Assembly (NCBI GenBank): GCA_037501455.1
Contig: CM074858.1
Location: forward strand, 93,532,501 to 93,596,500
Direction of reading: 5' to 3'
Origin: Lantana camara
Lineage: Eukaryota > Streptophyta > Magnoliopsida > Lamiales > Verbenaceae
DNA length: 64,000 nucleotides
Shown: positions 12,591 through 25,440 of the stretch, in pieces
Numbering within the stretch: position 1 is the stretch's first letter
Layout: each line of letters begins with the position of its first letter
Notes under the pieces: model-generated
What the model was told of the DNA's origin: nothing
The model's input: the letters and a program-made list of their open reading frames with translations, nothing else
Databases searched by the model: none
Made by a program: the position numbers and the translations under genes

Positions 12591-15500
12591 TGAGATGTCT
12601 ACTGATAAGAACATGTTTTGGAAACAGAATCGTACGAAGGTACGAGCCACGAAAAAGGTTGTTAGTCAAAGATGTTTTGAAGGATCACTGTTTCAGAATC
12701 ATATTATGGATATGATAACTAATCTGAATGAGATTGAAGGCCTCTGTGCTTAAAGAGACAATCTTAACAGATAGGATACGATCCTATACTCTCTGCCTAA
12801 GTCGTTTGAACGTTCAAGATTATTTTAAATAATTTTTTTTACAAAAACCAATGAACGACCTCAATATGGCAGAAAGGGTGATATATACTAAGGGAAAAGT
12901 TCTCTTTAACCAGACATCATTATCCACGGCCTAGAAAGCCAGTAAGTGGAAGAAAGAAAAGGAAAAGTTCCCAATCTAAAGGTTCAGAAATAGAAAGTCA
13001 AATCCGACAATGGAAAAGTGTTTCTATTTCGGTGGTAACGAGTATTTGAAAGGAAATTGTCCAAAATACTTGGTATGTCAGTTTGCTACGCCGTTTGGAT
13101 AAGATATGAAGATATCTTACTCGTTGAAATTATGTTTAGTTGGAAATTCACCGGACTCCTGGTGTGTGAACTTGAGATCAACTAATCATATTTGCAAGTC
13201 GTTGCGAATATTCAAACCAACCAAAAGGTTTGAAAAAACGGCTAACACACAACTACTGCTCGGGGATAATACAAGTCTAATTGTATTAGCAGTAAGGACT
13301 ATAAAGTCATATTTTGGCAATAGGGTTTTATATTACACGTGTCGTATAAACAGAAATGTGATTTCTGTAAGTTATATGATAATTAATGGTTTAACTGTTT
13401 ATTTTGAACAAAAGGTTACCATTAAACAAAATAAAAGGTTTATTTGCTCTGGCACAATAAAAGATGGTCTTTTATGCCTACATGACAACCCTAATTCAAG
13501 TTTAACATTAAGAAGCTTGACTTACCATCTAAGAAGAAAAACTTCTACGTGGCACCTATCTATTGATCAATTGAATCTGAATAGGATCCAAAGACTGATT
13601 GTTGAGTCCTATTGACTTGAAAATAGTATCAATCTATGAATCCTATTTAGAAGGTTAAAAATGACCAAGAAGCCTTTTGGAGACAAAGGGTGTTAAGCCA
13701 TGAACTTGCTTGAGTTAGTTTATACGGACATATGATCCTATGATTATTCAAGCAAGAGGAAGTTTTAGATCTTTCATCATTCGTTTGAATGATTACTCTA
13801 GATACATATATGTTTATTTGATAAGACTTAAGTCTGTAATTGTTGAAGAGTTCAAAGAATATAAGACTGAAGTCAAAGAATCAAATTAGAAAACATATCA
13901 AGGCACTTCGATTAGGTCGAAGTAGTGATAAGTATCTATGTTCAGAGTTAAATAGAATTTCTCAAATGAGATTAGATCTCAACCTTCTGTATGAGATACG
14001 ATTTGGCAAAGATATATTGAAGAAAGGAGAAATAGAACTCTGATAATGATGGTAAGATTCATGAAGAGTCATGCTACCCTACGAAGTTCGTTTTGGGATT
14101 TTGCGCTCAAAACGACAATGCACATTAAACCTAGTTCTATCTAAGTCAGTTCCTAAAACACTGATGGATCTGTAGCTAGGGTGAAAACCCTGTATCTTTT
14201 ATCTTCTGATTTAAGGTAGCCTGGTCCACTAGTTAAGGATGGATCCTGACAAGTTAGAATAAAGAACAAAGGTTTACTTGTTCTAAGGTTATCCTAAGAA
14301 GAACGAGAGGTGGTATATTTTGTAATTTGAGAAATCACAAAAGATGTTTGTGAATATTTCAAAGATGATTACATAGATAACCACAAAGGGTAGAAGCAAA
14401 GTAGTGTTAAAAGAAATAACAGTATTAGATACTGATTTCCATAAACCCGTGATAATTGAAAATGTATTAGATACATGTGATGTATCAAATACAACATGTG
14501 ATGTAGAGACATGTACACGAGAACATCATTATAGTGGGAGGATTGTCAGGACACCTGACAAGATACCTAAGATTAACCCAAGAGGCTGAATCTAACGTAT
14601 CTGATCCTGTCACGTGTAATGAAGCTGTAGAAGATATAGACGTTGACTGTTTGGTCAATATCCATGGAATCTAAGTTAGAATATCTGTATTCTAACAAAG
14701 TCTTGAACTTGTAGAGGCGCCGGAAGGCATTAAACCCTGTTAGATAAAATTGGGTTCTACAAGACAATAAAAGGAGAAATGGACAAAAGTAGAGACTTTA
14801 AAGCAAACTTATGGCAAGGGATTTTACCCAGAAAGAAGAAATCATTTATGAGATCTTCTCGCCTATAACAGTGCTTAAGTCTATTATCCTCTCCATTTTA
14901 TCTCATTATCGATTATGAGATTAGATAAATGGATGTAAAGACTATGTTCTTGAACGGGCAACTTCAAGAAAAAGAGATACATGGCATAACCTGAAGGCTT
15001 CACGGCCAGAAATCAGGTACATATAATGCAAGCTTAATAGATCGATTTATGATCTTAAGCAAGCGTCTAGATTATGGAGCATCAGAATTATAAGGCAATT
15101 TAGATTCTTTGGATTTGTGTAATTGCCTGATGAACCATGAAGTGTACAAATGACATCATGATAGCGTTGTAACACTTTCACTTTGTACGTAATTAATATT
15201 CTGCTCATTGGGAATGATGCAAGAATTTTGTCAATGGTCAAGATTCGGACGTCAAATCATTTTGACAAGAAAAGACCTATGTGAGACCAATGTTATTCCA
15301 AGGATCAGACTTTTGTTGTGATCATAGGAATAAGGAGATTGGTTTATCACAAGAAACATATATGGATAAGATGCTGGCAAGGTATAATATGACAAATTCC
15401 AAGGAAGGTTCATTACCTTTTAAATGTGGAATTTATCTATGTCGAGATCAGTGTCCTAAGACAACTGAAGAGATAGAAGACATGATTAGAGTTCCACAGC

Positions 15501-15973
15501 GGAAGCTTTATGTATGTCATATTATGTACAGGGCCAGATGTCTATTATATAAATAGGTCTAAGTCAGCAGATATTAGTCAAACCCTAGAATTTGATACTG
15601 GGTAGTAGTAAAAGCATATATTGGAGTACTTGAGAAGGATTTGAGATTATATGCTTGTCTACCACAGTGGTGAGCTCATTTCAATAGAGTATAAAGATTC
15701 GGATTTACAATCTGATTTGTATTCTAGATGTTTGACATTAGAATACATGTATACTCTAGGAAGAGCAACCGTTAATTGGAGAATGTTAAGCAGACTTGTA
15801 TTGCTTACACTGCCATGTAAGTCAAATACATGGTAGCTTGAGAAGCAGCCAGTTAGATGTATTTCATGATTTCCTAGTTGTTGGCTCAGAGAAACATCTA
15901 AAAGATTCCTTCACTAAAGTATTGGCGCAAAATGAGTTTTGACACTCGTGTGAAAGGAATAGGACTTAGATGT
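12591..15973 (+). pseudogene. Degenerate copia gag-pol
   Basis: Recognisable pieces in order: a gag zinc-knuckle remnant near 13017-13072 (CFYFGGNEYLKGNCPKYL, with the second Cys and the His lost); a protease remnant near 13155 (DSWCVNLRSTNHIC, where DSGA is expected); a pre-integrase remnant near 13540-13610 (WHLSIDQLNLNRIQRL); integrase near 13700-13860 (CGPMIIQARGSF, NDYSRYIYVYLIRLKS); the integrase-RT linker near 14530 (SGRIVRTPDKI); RT near 14926 (MDVKTMFLNGQLQEKEI) and 15330-15480 (IGLSQETYMDKMLARYN, QCPKTTEEIEDM); RNase H near 15650. Frames change repeatedly and stops are frequent, so no functional product is possible. The longest open pieces are 169 and 91 codons. Confidence 0.85.
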
Positions 15974-15992
15974 ATGGCCAGATTGAATTTAG

Positions 15993-16006
15993 GGCAAGTG
16001 GGAGAT
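15993..16006 (+). other. Polypurine tract of the copia element
   Basis: ggcaagtgggagat lies directly before the 3' LTR. It is the usual plus-strand primer position. Confidence 0.8.
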
Positions 16007-18206
16007 TGTTGGAATAGTGCCCTGAAAATTCAATTTGTTGAATTAATTAAAACTGAATTTGCAACAAGTTGTGAGTATTTCACATATTAATAATTAATGA
16101 CGTGTGGTGGTATCCTTATATGAAATGTGTTTCATAGGAAAAGACTTTGAATACCGAAATCACGTGTCATTAAAAGTTCTAGTCAGTAAGATAAGAATAT
16201 GTTCTTATCAAGACTATAACGTGGTTATATAAGATGATTAGTCTTTCGTCATAGGGAATGGTGATTCCAATTATAACACGTTGATGATTTTCAATAGGAT
16301 TGGAAACATCGAACTGGACCACTGAGATTATTCATTTTATACTGCTTTCTAAAATGAATAAAATCTCAGGAAGCATTGTACTCTTAATCCTGATAATATT
16401 TCGGCTTTAGGCATGTAGTGTTAGTCACTGTAACATACTCGAAGTGAGGTCTCGGTAACGGGTGGCCAAAATACTTTGTATGTTCGGTGGTTACATGAAA
16501 TGTGCTAAAGAGTTATATTGATCGAGGAATCTGTGGCCTTGCTGGAAGGTAAGAGATATCCTTGAAATAGATTTGTAAAAGTTCGAATTAAGACTTTGGC
16601 CAAAGCACTTCGCGTGATAACGTCACCGAAGTTGTATGTTGAATGTGTTTCACATACAGAGAATTTGAACTTAAGGCGAATCAATAAATTTCAAATTGGA
16701 GATGAAAAATAAATGATAGTAGTTGCAATTTATTTTTCATGGATATCTACACGGAGGAGTAAAATGCGAAATTATTCTAGATCGAGAAATTCGTGAATAA
16801 TTTAATTAATTTTAGAGTGCAACAATATTTATTTAGTGGAATTAAATATTGTTAAACGGTAATTAATTATTGTCATGAGATGATAATATATTAATCCGTT
16901 TGGAGCTAAAATTAATTAGTCCTGCAGGTCCCTCTGCAAGCCCCAAATTGAAAACCCAAAGAGAAAATAATAAAAAGAGAAAGAGAAATGAATTTTTCAA
17001 AGTGTTTGAAAATAGCCAAGGGATTTATTTTAAGAAAATAAATCAATTTCCAAAGAGTTGGAAATGCCCGGAATTTTATTTTGGAGAAAATAAAATTAAA
17101 ATTTAAAAAAAAAATAAAAAAAATTTGCTGACGTGGCAGGTGACGTGGCACTGACGTGTCACGCCACGTCAGCAAGTGGGCCCAGGTGGCGCTGACTGGG
17201 CAGCCGCGTGGCACACCACTGTGCGACACGTGGACGGCCCAGATCGCGCCACGGCATCATGTTGACCGGGTCAACGGGTCCAGGGTCGGGTCAACGGGTC
17301 GGATATCAGATAGGGTCGGACCGGGTCCGGGTCCGGGTCGGACCAGACCCGGACACGTGGCAGCCTCTGGAAAGGCCACGTCACCCAAAACCTAGACCGA
17401 GAGTACATCACACGCGCCACCTTGTGGCCGCGCGTGAGGGCGCGTGTGAGCTCCGATCGGGGCGTTCTCGGCGGCGTTGAACTCGTGGCGATGAGAGCTT
17501 CAACGTGGTCACCTCGGTTTTCGTGTAAAAGTTGGCTACGCAAGTGGGGGTGTGAAATGACCATTTTACCCTTGCTTTTATATCCAAAATGACCAAAACG
17601 CCCTCGGTTTTTCCCCTATAAATAGGGGCCTTGGGTCCTCATTTCTCATTCAACATTTGGGAGAGGTTTTGGCTAGAGAATAGCTTTGAAACCATATCCC
17701 ATTTCTCCTAGTTAATTCCGATTTATTTCGGAATTAATTTTAATTAGGTGTTTATATATAAACGCCTGATTTTGGGAGAATAAACCCTGAAAAGGGTTTC
17801 CTAGTTTAAATTTTATTTTCTCTAAGTATTTAGAGAAATACTTTCGGGGCCCACACTCCGAGGGTGTCCCTGGGGTCATTGCAGGGAAGCTCTGCCGGTC
17901 TCACGAGTGGGCAAGGAGCTGGAAAAATGCCGTTAGATAGCCATGTTTGCAGTACGGTAATATTTTACAGTTATTTTATTTTAAGCATGATAAATTATGT
18001 GCTCTTAAGTGTTAATTGCATGTTAGATATTTATCTGCTTAAGTGATTTAAAATTTATCATCAATTGCATGTATATACTTGAGTAGATCCGGCTAAGTCT
18101 TCCGCTTTGTATTAAAATGTTTTAGAAATATTTTAATACTTGTATTATAATAAAAATTTTAAAATGTGGTCCCGGACTGCTACTGTTGTGGGCCCGCATC
18201 CCAACA
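16007..18206 (+). repeat. 3' LTR of the copia element
   Basis: 2200 bp, same ends as the 5' LTR, followed by the duplication tttgt. Near-identity to the 5' LTR indicates recent insertion. Confidence 0.92.
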
Positions 18207-20543
18207 TTTGTTTGATCCCGAAATAAGAAACTAACAGCATTGATCCTGCACCCGAAGTTGCCCTCAATTATCCTTTACCTCGTCTTGTCCATTAAATTTT
18301 CAAACTCTCTTTGAATCCGTATCTGCATCTCTCGAGACACTTGTCTCTTCTAATATTATTCTCGAGATTTCCTCATCTTGATCTTAGAAGTCATTAAGTG
18401 TTAGAATCTTCTAATTCATCCCTTGTTGCCACTTTCGGGAAATCCCGTTATTGGTGATTCTTGCATTTGGTTGCTCCTATTAGAAGTAACCCGTTCGAAC
18501 TTAACCATAAACTTTAAGTCATTTCCCGGTCGGCTCTCCCCCTTAAGAAATTTATCCTAACTTCTTGAAATTATCCTACCACTTCTCGAACCAAAATTCT
18601 CGATTTCTTCAACTTAGCTTTCTTGGAATAGACGGTTCTAGCCAAGCTACACGACCAAAGATACTGCTCGCATTCACCTTAGAGTGATCAGTAAGGATGG
18701 CAGTCCACTTATTTCATTCCTATTTCTGGCCCTACATTTTCGAACCTTGGAATTCCCACTTTCCATTTTAATCTACCGATACAACCTAAAATCGCTCTTT
18801 TTCTTGATTCAAGTATAGCTCGGTAGCAAACAGCTTGGGGAGTGAGTTGAAGGAAACTTCCTATCAAGTAAACACTTAAAAATGCATGTCGGGTTAATAT
18901 GCTCATGCATATAACACTTTTTAAGAAATTAAAGATGCGCATATAAGTAGAGAAATTTAAACAATTTAAAACGATGTATTCAGCGCGTTAAATATGAAAT
19001 CACGGATAACAATCATAATGAACATACGTAATTTAAGAGTCAAATTATATTAATGCAACGTATGATGCACGTGCTTATGAATGCATTGAACCAGTCACCG
19101 TAGTAGTGATAAGCTTATCCCGACACTTATTCCTTATTTGTTGAATTACAAACTTGTCTCAAATTGTTGGTCATCTCTTGTATTCCCACGGTCTTCTAAA
19201 TCTTTAAAGTTTTCTGGCATCAACTTGTATATTTCCATGGCTCGAAATTGCAATTTCTTGAATCTGAATTCCTCTATGTCCATGAAATCGATGTCTTAAC
19301 TCCCTTCTAAGATTGATCCCCAAGGTTATTCTGAAATCCTCCTCTTGGCTGCCACCGTGCTCGATGTTCCCTTGATCTATTCTTGTGAGTTCATATTGAT
19401 TGAAGTAATTATCCTCTGTTTAGTGACACTTGAACACATAACTTCCTTCCAACAACTCCTTGTTTTTCTTTTTCGTTTCCATTTGTTGCTCCATATCTCT
19501 TAATTTGTGCTTACAACACGACAATTCAGCTTGGATCTGGAAAACAACCTCCAATCCAATCGATAATAGAATCTTTAGCATCCTGGTTTTCCATGGCTTG
19601 AAATCATCGGTTTTCTTTACTTTCTCCAATTCGACTTCTTTCTTTTCCCAAAATCCGAAATATCTCATTTTACCTATTATTCCTCTTCTTGCCCAAACTT
19701 GACTTCTATTGGATTGATTTACTTGGAAGTTCTTCCTTGATAGCCCGTATTGCCCATCATCCATCGACCCTATTTTATTCCGAACCTTCTCTGACGATCT
19801 TCGTTGCTTATCCCTCAACAAGCCTATTTTGCTTTCAATTCTCTTGAAGGTCATCACTTCTTTGTCGGTTTGAACCTCAAATCCAAATACCTTCAAGATT
19901 TTCTTCGCTCCGTCCCCGAATTAGGTGATCCTATGGAATCCGGTTGAAATGACGTTGGTAGTGTAGACATGTGAGTGTTGATCTTGTGATTTGTAAACAT
20001 CACGCCCTACCACTATTTCATCGAACATTCACCAGCTACCATAAAACTTGTGAACTTTTCCCACAAATCGGCCTTCTATTTCGGATCCTACCTTTCAAAC
20101 CATAGCTCCATTTAGGAACAGTCTCGAACCCTTGTATGTAATCCCCCATGCATCCCTTACAACTTTCGAGCCAAAGAGAAGAGCTTGTGATAGATGGTGA
20201 TTGTCGCAGAGATTGGCCGTGGTATGATATTATCTTCATAAACTATAAATCACAAATCACTTCGAGGATAAATATATGCGGTTAGTGCATGTCATGCCAC
20301 ATAATTGGCACCAAAGTCAGGGATTTGATACAAAATACTCCAAATAATTCAACAAGGTTTAAAGTAAATTATGTTGAACATATAAGGTTTCAACAATTCA
20401 ATATCAGTGAGTCAAAAATTAATGCCAGTAATCAATACAATGCACAAATTACCAAGTAGTTCCTAAGCCGTATGACCTAGACTTGACACGACACGACATT
20501 ACAACTCCAGTTTTGCAACCAGGAGCTCTGATACCACTTAAGA
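18207..20543 (-). mobile_element. Non-coding internal region (5' part) of the Tekay-type LARD, with primer site
   Basis: Continues the interior begun at 7782. No gag or pol motif was seen. A 158-codon minus-strand frame at 19420-19896 has no recognisable motif. The right edge has the primer site (minus-strand TGGTATCAGAGC, 20525-20536) next to the LTR. The 20461-20536 leader matches the leader of the autonomous Tekay element at 60195-60269. A sequence near 19040-19100 (atgatgcacgtg, then gtcaccgt) resembles one near 8255-8310, so part of the interior may be duplicated. Confidence 0.6.
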
Positions 20544-21684
20544 TGTAGCACCCCAATACGTAAGGATGCCACACCCCCGCACTATAGGTCGAATTACATA
20601 CGAAAAGGGTAATCCTTACATGAACCAACCTATAGCGAACGGGTGACAATACAAATAAAACGACAAGCTAGGTGGGACTAACTCAACATGCAGCAGAAAT
20701 AAAGCGGAAGCATAACATACTTAATATCGAATAAAAACTATTAAAACATGCTATTTGCATCCACGTCTCATATATCAATACATTATCATCTTCAGGATCC
20801 ATAACAATTAACACTAACAATAATTTCGTACGCAATCATAATTGATCAAATAAATGCACCGTGCCTGACTCGACTACAAGAAATGGACTCGACTCACTTC
20901 CCGCCTAGTGTGCACCTTCAAGAACCTGAAAGGTGGAGGTGTCAATCTGTGAAGACCGAGTGAGGGGCATAAATAAATATTAGCGCAGATACACGAAAGT
21001 TATAACCTCGGGTAAGGTTTTATAACTAAAAGTAATATAAGTTCAAATAATATGCATTACACTTGGCCCGAGATTACAACTGTCAATATTAAATACTTTG
21101 ATCATTTTCATGTATTCAATACGTGGCCCGACGAGTGAGGGCAAGTCTCCAACCTTACACCAAGAGTGAACAATACATGCTTGAGTGATTAATTAATGGG
21201 TGATCATGCAATTCAGTTACAGTGCATTAGTGCGATAGTGTATTAGGCAATACAATCAAGGAATGGAAATCATGCAATAACCCGAGGACAATCCGTTGTG
21301 CCGGACCCGTCCCCAGTCTCCTTCTTTCTCCAATGATGGGAAGGTAGCTAGGCTTCACCATCCACGACATGTTAAGTAGAGGTTACATGAATCCCTAAGC
21401 CCGGAACTCCTTCCTCCACTAATCTCCTAGCGGATTCAGGGTCATCCCAATGTGGTGAGGATAGCGCCAGAGTTACCCGCCAGCCCATGCTTTCCCGGTT
21501 GGCTCAAGCCACTACCCTCGGGCCCAAAGTGAACAATCATGCTTACTCGCCTAAAACATGCACGATACATGACTTGCTTGCTTTTCATGAACATGGCTTG
21601 CTTGCATTAAACGTGACTTGCTTGAAATCATGAGTATTTTCATGGAAAAGTATAAATATAAATACCTTTTTGGCTGAACTCTCA
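20544..21684 (-). repeat. 5' LTR of the LARD, truncated
   Basis: Starts (plus view) tgtagcaccccaatacg and follows the LTR at 2242 until gaactctca at 21684, where similarity stops abruptly. Only 1141 bp of about 2.8 kb remain. The missing part is replaced by the leader of a different Tekay-type element, which suggests a deletion or recombination between two neighbouring elements. Confidence 0.75.
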
Positions 21685-22301
21685 CCATCATCTCATCAAA
21701 TACCCATCAACAACAATTAAAACCCACAAGTTACCACCACATATGGAGTCTTCTAATCCGAATCTTAACCTTCAATTCTCCAATCACTTCCCTTGCCTTG
21801 ATGAGCATGATTTCCTATCCATGCCAAGTCTTCTCCCAAAATGTAGTTTTCATCTCAAGCCCAAGCTCCCAACCTAGAGTGTTGGTATGAAGATCATCAA
21901 TCACCCGAATCCTTCTATAAATTCCCAAAGTCTTCTTCAATTTCTCATACTTGGAAGAGAAACTCGTGACAAGTTGTTGTGACCATAAAGATTGGTCGTG
22001 GGTCGTTGTGGTAATATTATCCTATAGTCAGAACTCAACTTAAATATAAATACATGCCGGTTAGTAAATGCGAATGACACATATTTCGCACCAAAGGACA
22101 TATTGATGCAAAATGCAACAACTAATTCAACAAAATTTAAATTTTAACATATAATTCATCAAATTTTCCAATAATACATGCTCATGATCAATATGGTGCG
22201 CACATTGACACGTTGTTCCTAAGCCGTTTGACCTATACTTGACATGACACGACACTAGAAACCCCAGTTTTGCGACCTGGGGCTCTGATACCACCTTAGG
22301 A
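21685..22301 (-). mobile_element. Leader and primer site of a second truncated Tekay-type element
   Basis: The primer site (minus-strand TGGTATCAGAGCCCC) is at 22282-22293. The adjacent 22217-22293 is similar to the leaders at 20461 and 60195. The rest is non-coding. Everything downstream of this leader has been lost at the 21684/21685 junction. Confidence 0.65.
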
Positions 22302-24800
22302 TGTAGCACCCGCGACGATAGACACCACATCCCCCGCACTATAAGTCTAGTCCACATATGAAATGGGTAGTCCATACATGAACCGGACTCATAGTGAACG
22401 GGTGACAAATAAAAAGATCAACCTGGCTAGGCGGAATCTAACCCTGTACCAAATAATTCAACAACTTGACGAGTGCAATGCGGAAGCAATTAATAATAAT
22501 TAATTACAAGAAGAGTTCACAGGCTCAACATAAACAACAATGGGCTACGGGCCCCTAAATCCGTAAATGTAATTAAATTCAACATGCACCTAATAACGGG
22601 TTCAACTAAGCATGCAACTTGTCCCGAATCAATACTCAATAATTCAATAATTCATAAATCCTACGTTGGCACACAGGCCTATCAAATACATGATACAAAT
22701 ACACATAATAAAAGTAAAATGTGACTTGAGTGTACAAGTGAGACTCGAGACAACCACTAAGACTTGACTCCCGCCTAGCAAAACCTGCAAAGAACTAGAA
22801 AAATGGGAAAGAGTGGTTAGTCTCTAGAAGACTGAGTGAGCAGAAGCTGTACATATATATAGAAATATGCGCATGCAAGTCATAAATCCCGAGCAACATT
22901 TTAAGTGAGGTTAGTTCCCGCGAAGGGCAACCAAATAGATAAGCAATGCTCGGACTTTACGACTAATTCATATTTAATTCATTAAGTTCATAAATCATGA
23001 ATAATCATAATGGCTCGGCGAGTGAGCGTGCATAATTCTCCAACCAAACTCTGACTATGTACAATGAACATGATTTAATATGTTTTAAATACGTAATCAT
23101 GCAATACATAATAATATAGGCGAGACATAAACATGAGACATGAGCGTTTGGGCAATCCGTGTCCTCGCCTTCCCGTACTGTGCATAATCATAATAATATA
23201 ATCATAATCATAATCGTAATCATAAAATAATTTCCAACCTTCTCCCTCCATGATGGTCGGGCCTGCAGACCCGAACCATCTAATAATATACTATATCGAG
23301 ACGGGGTGGCTCATGACTCCTACCCGCTCCTTCGATGGGGTAACACCATTGGCTCAAGAATAACTCACCTTCCACACTACATGGTGTGAGAGATTCTCAA
23401 TGAGTAATTTGTGCAATGAGTAATTCACAATTTCCAGAAATGCTCATGATGTGGTAAAACAAGAGTATCTTGAGTTATAGAAGTGGGAATTGGGTTTTTT
23501 TTATTGGATATGAAAGTATATATGTAGACCTTTAAAATGATATATGCCTCGTATTCTAGTTCCAAACGAGGAGTAAATGGCGTAGGTCTGAAATTGAAGT
23601 AGTGCAGATTTCCGGTAAAGTGGTGACACCACAATGAATTGATTATAACTCACACATTAGAAGTGATATTGAGGTGATTCTAATTGGAGAGTGTTCTAGA
23701 CTTCAAGAGGTCTCTGTGGGTTCAAAAATCAGGTCAATTGGAGTTTGTATGAGGGAGAAACTCCAGTTTAAAAATTGGTCTGAAAGCAAAAACGGGCATT
23801 TGAAAAGGCTCGGATGAGGCAGTAGCTTTATACACGGGCGTTTGGTGAATGAACTGAGAGCCCAAACGCCCGTTTGGGTATGCTTTGTTCAAAAAAAGGG
23901 CAGGGGATCAGATTTAGCTCGAAGGAGAGGCTCCAAATTCATCCCAAAACAATATCCCAACCAAAAGAACTCACAAATGCCACAAAACACAAGATATAGC
24001 ACACCAAACACACCTAAGAACAAGTATTAATGCATGAATTCATCAAACCCCCCAAAAATACAAACATATACATACATATATATATATATACACACACCTT
24101 GAAATGGAATGAAGGAATGGAGAAAATGAAATGATGAAGATAACGATAGCTTGACTCCTCCCTCTCTACTTCTCCTCTTGGATCTAAATGGGGGTGTGTG
24201 TGTGTGAAGAAAATAAGAAAGAAAGGGTTTGTGTGTGTGTAAAGATATTGTATGTGTTGTGTGTGTGTTCTTGTGTATATATGACATAATATATAGATAT
24301 ATGATATATACATATAAAGTGAAAATGAAGATATTGACATATAATATATATATAAGTACATATACTCTAACTTATAGTATGGGATGTGTGTAGGAAGTGT
24401 ATATGATGTAAATGTATCCATATATGTACAAGTATGTATATTCTTATAAGTATATGCATAAAGTATGATGTGAGTATATAATTATATTAGTGCATATACT
24501 TCATGTTATAAAATGTGAATTTTGTGGAAAATATATTTAGGTATATAAATACATATGCATAAGTTAGAAGAAAATTAATGAAATGATTATGAATGAATAT
24601 TATGAAATACTTATATGTTATGAAATGGCTTGCGAACATAATTCATGTATTTCACATAATTCAATTAAACCAAATAATTCAAGTATGGTTATCAAATAAT
24701 AACACATGCGAGTACGAGATTAAATAAATAATTAACCTAACTCTCAGAAAATCACACGTGTGGTGCGCGTACCTGCATGACGAAAACACGGGGCGTTACA
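22302..24800 (-). repeat. 5' LTR of the second Tekay-type element
   Basis: 2499 bp, plus-strand ends tgtagcaccc and gcgttaca. It has the shared cccccgcactata box near the left end, and a GC-rich inverted-repeat cassette at 23791-23878 (CCCAAACG-cc-CGTTTGGG at 23861-23878). The right flank is LINE sequence. There are TA- and CA-type microsatellites near 24060-24360, so long frames there are low-complexity noise. Confidence 0.8.
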
Positions 24801-25440
24801 ACTAGTGGACATCTTTGGTGATAACATTTAAGAGGAGGATACAGATCTTACACTATGTAATCTCATTGGCACAAATAAAAACTGAAACCTGGATAAGATT
24901 GAAATAATACTACCCAGGGAGGTATTGAATGAGATAATTAGTGTCCTAATTGCGCTGCTTGATAACAGAGATAAGAGCACCTGGATTGGGTCAACTAACG
25001 ATGAATTCTCCTATAAAACAGTTATAATCTGCTTATGGTGTCCGATGAGACATGAGAGAAAAATTGAAAATGAAATTGGAAATTATTTTGCCGCAAAATA
25101 TTCAAGATTTTCTTGTGACTTTGCCAACATGATAGTTTGCTCACGAACGTAATGAAGTATAATAGAAAATTTGGAAAAAGCGATGTATGTACACGTTATT
25201 GTACAGGACATAAATATGTGGACCACATGCTAAGAAGTTTATGCTCGCACTTCGGGTGTGGACAAGATTGTTGATGCATAGACTGAATGAAATTTTCGTG
25301 GTTTGGGAGTGTTGGACGAGCTCAAAAAGAGCTTTTATGGAAAAATTCGGAGCAATATGTTACTAGAATATCTTGGGTGGATTGCATGCCTTGATCTTGG
25401 AGCTCTGGAATCTTTGAAAAACATAAAACCAATGGTTATC
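24801..25440 (+). pseudogene. LINE remnant, C-terminal region
   Basis: One frame reads REVLNEIISVLIALLDNRDKSTW and then STNDEFSYKTV. This resembles the stretch after reverse transcriptase in plant L1-type LINEs (D-x-W-x-x-x-x-G-x-FS-V-K). It is on the same strand as the fragment at 2085-2241 and is probably the same LINE. However, the 200-300 residues expected between the two pieces are absent, so DNA was lost when the LTR nest formed or rearranged. Confidence 0.45.

Larger units (their letters stand above)
8898..18206 (+). mobile_element. Ty1/copia retrotransposon with near-identical 2.2 kb LTRs and a decayed interior
   Basis: A complete LTR-to-LTR copy: 5' LTR 8898-11096, initiator-Met primer site, internal region, polypurine tract, 3' LTR 16007-18206. 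It is flanked by the perfect 5 bp duplication tttgt (8893-8897 and 18207-18211). The internal order of protease, integrase, then reverse transcriptase and RNase H is the copia order. All coding parts are crippled by stops and frameshifts although the LTRs are almost identical. Confidence 0.92.

Noticed and set aside
19420..19896. 158-codon minus-strand frame in the LARD interior
   Set aside because: Considered as gag or an accessory protein, but it has no zinc knuckle, no recognisable fold motif and no similar frame in the related elements.
20525..20536. gctctgatacca matches to the 3' end of initiator tRNA
   Set aside because: Only the primer-site length is present (also at 22282, 26931 and 60258), next to LTR ends. 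No tRNA body.
24014..24421. 135-codon Tyr/His-rich minus-strand frame
   Set aside because: Made by TA and CA-type microsatellites within an LTR. Low complexity.
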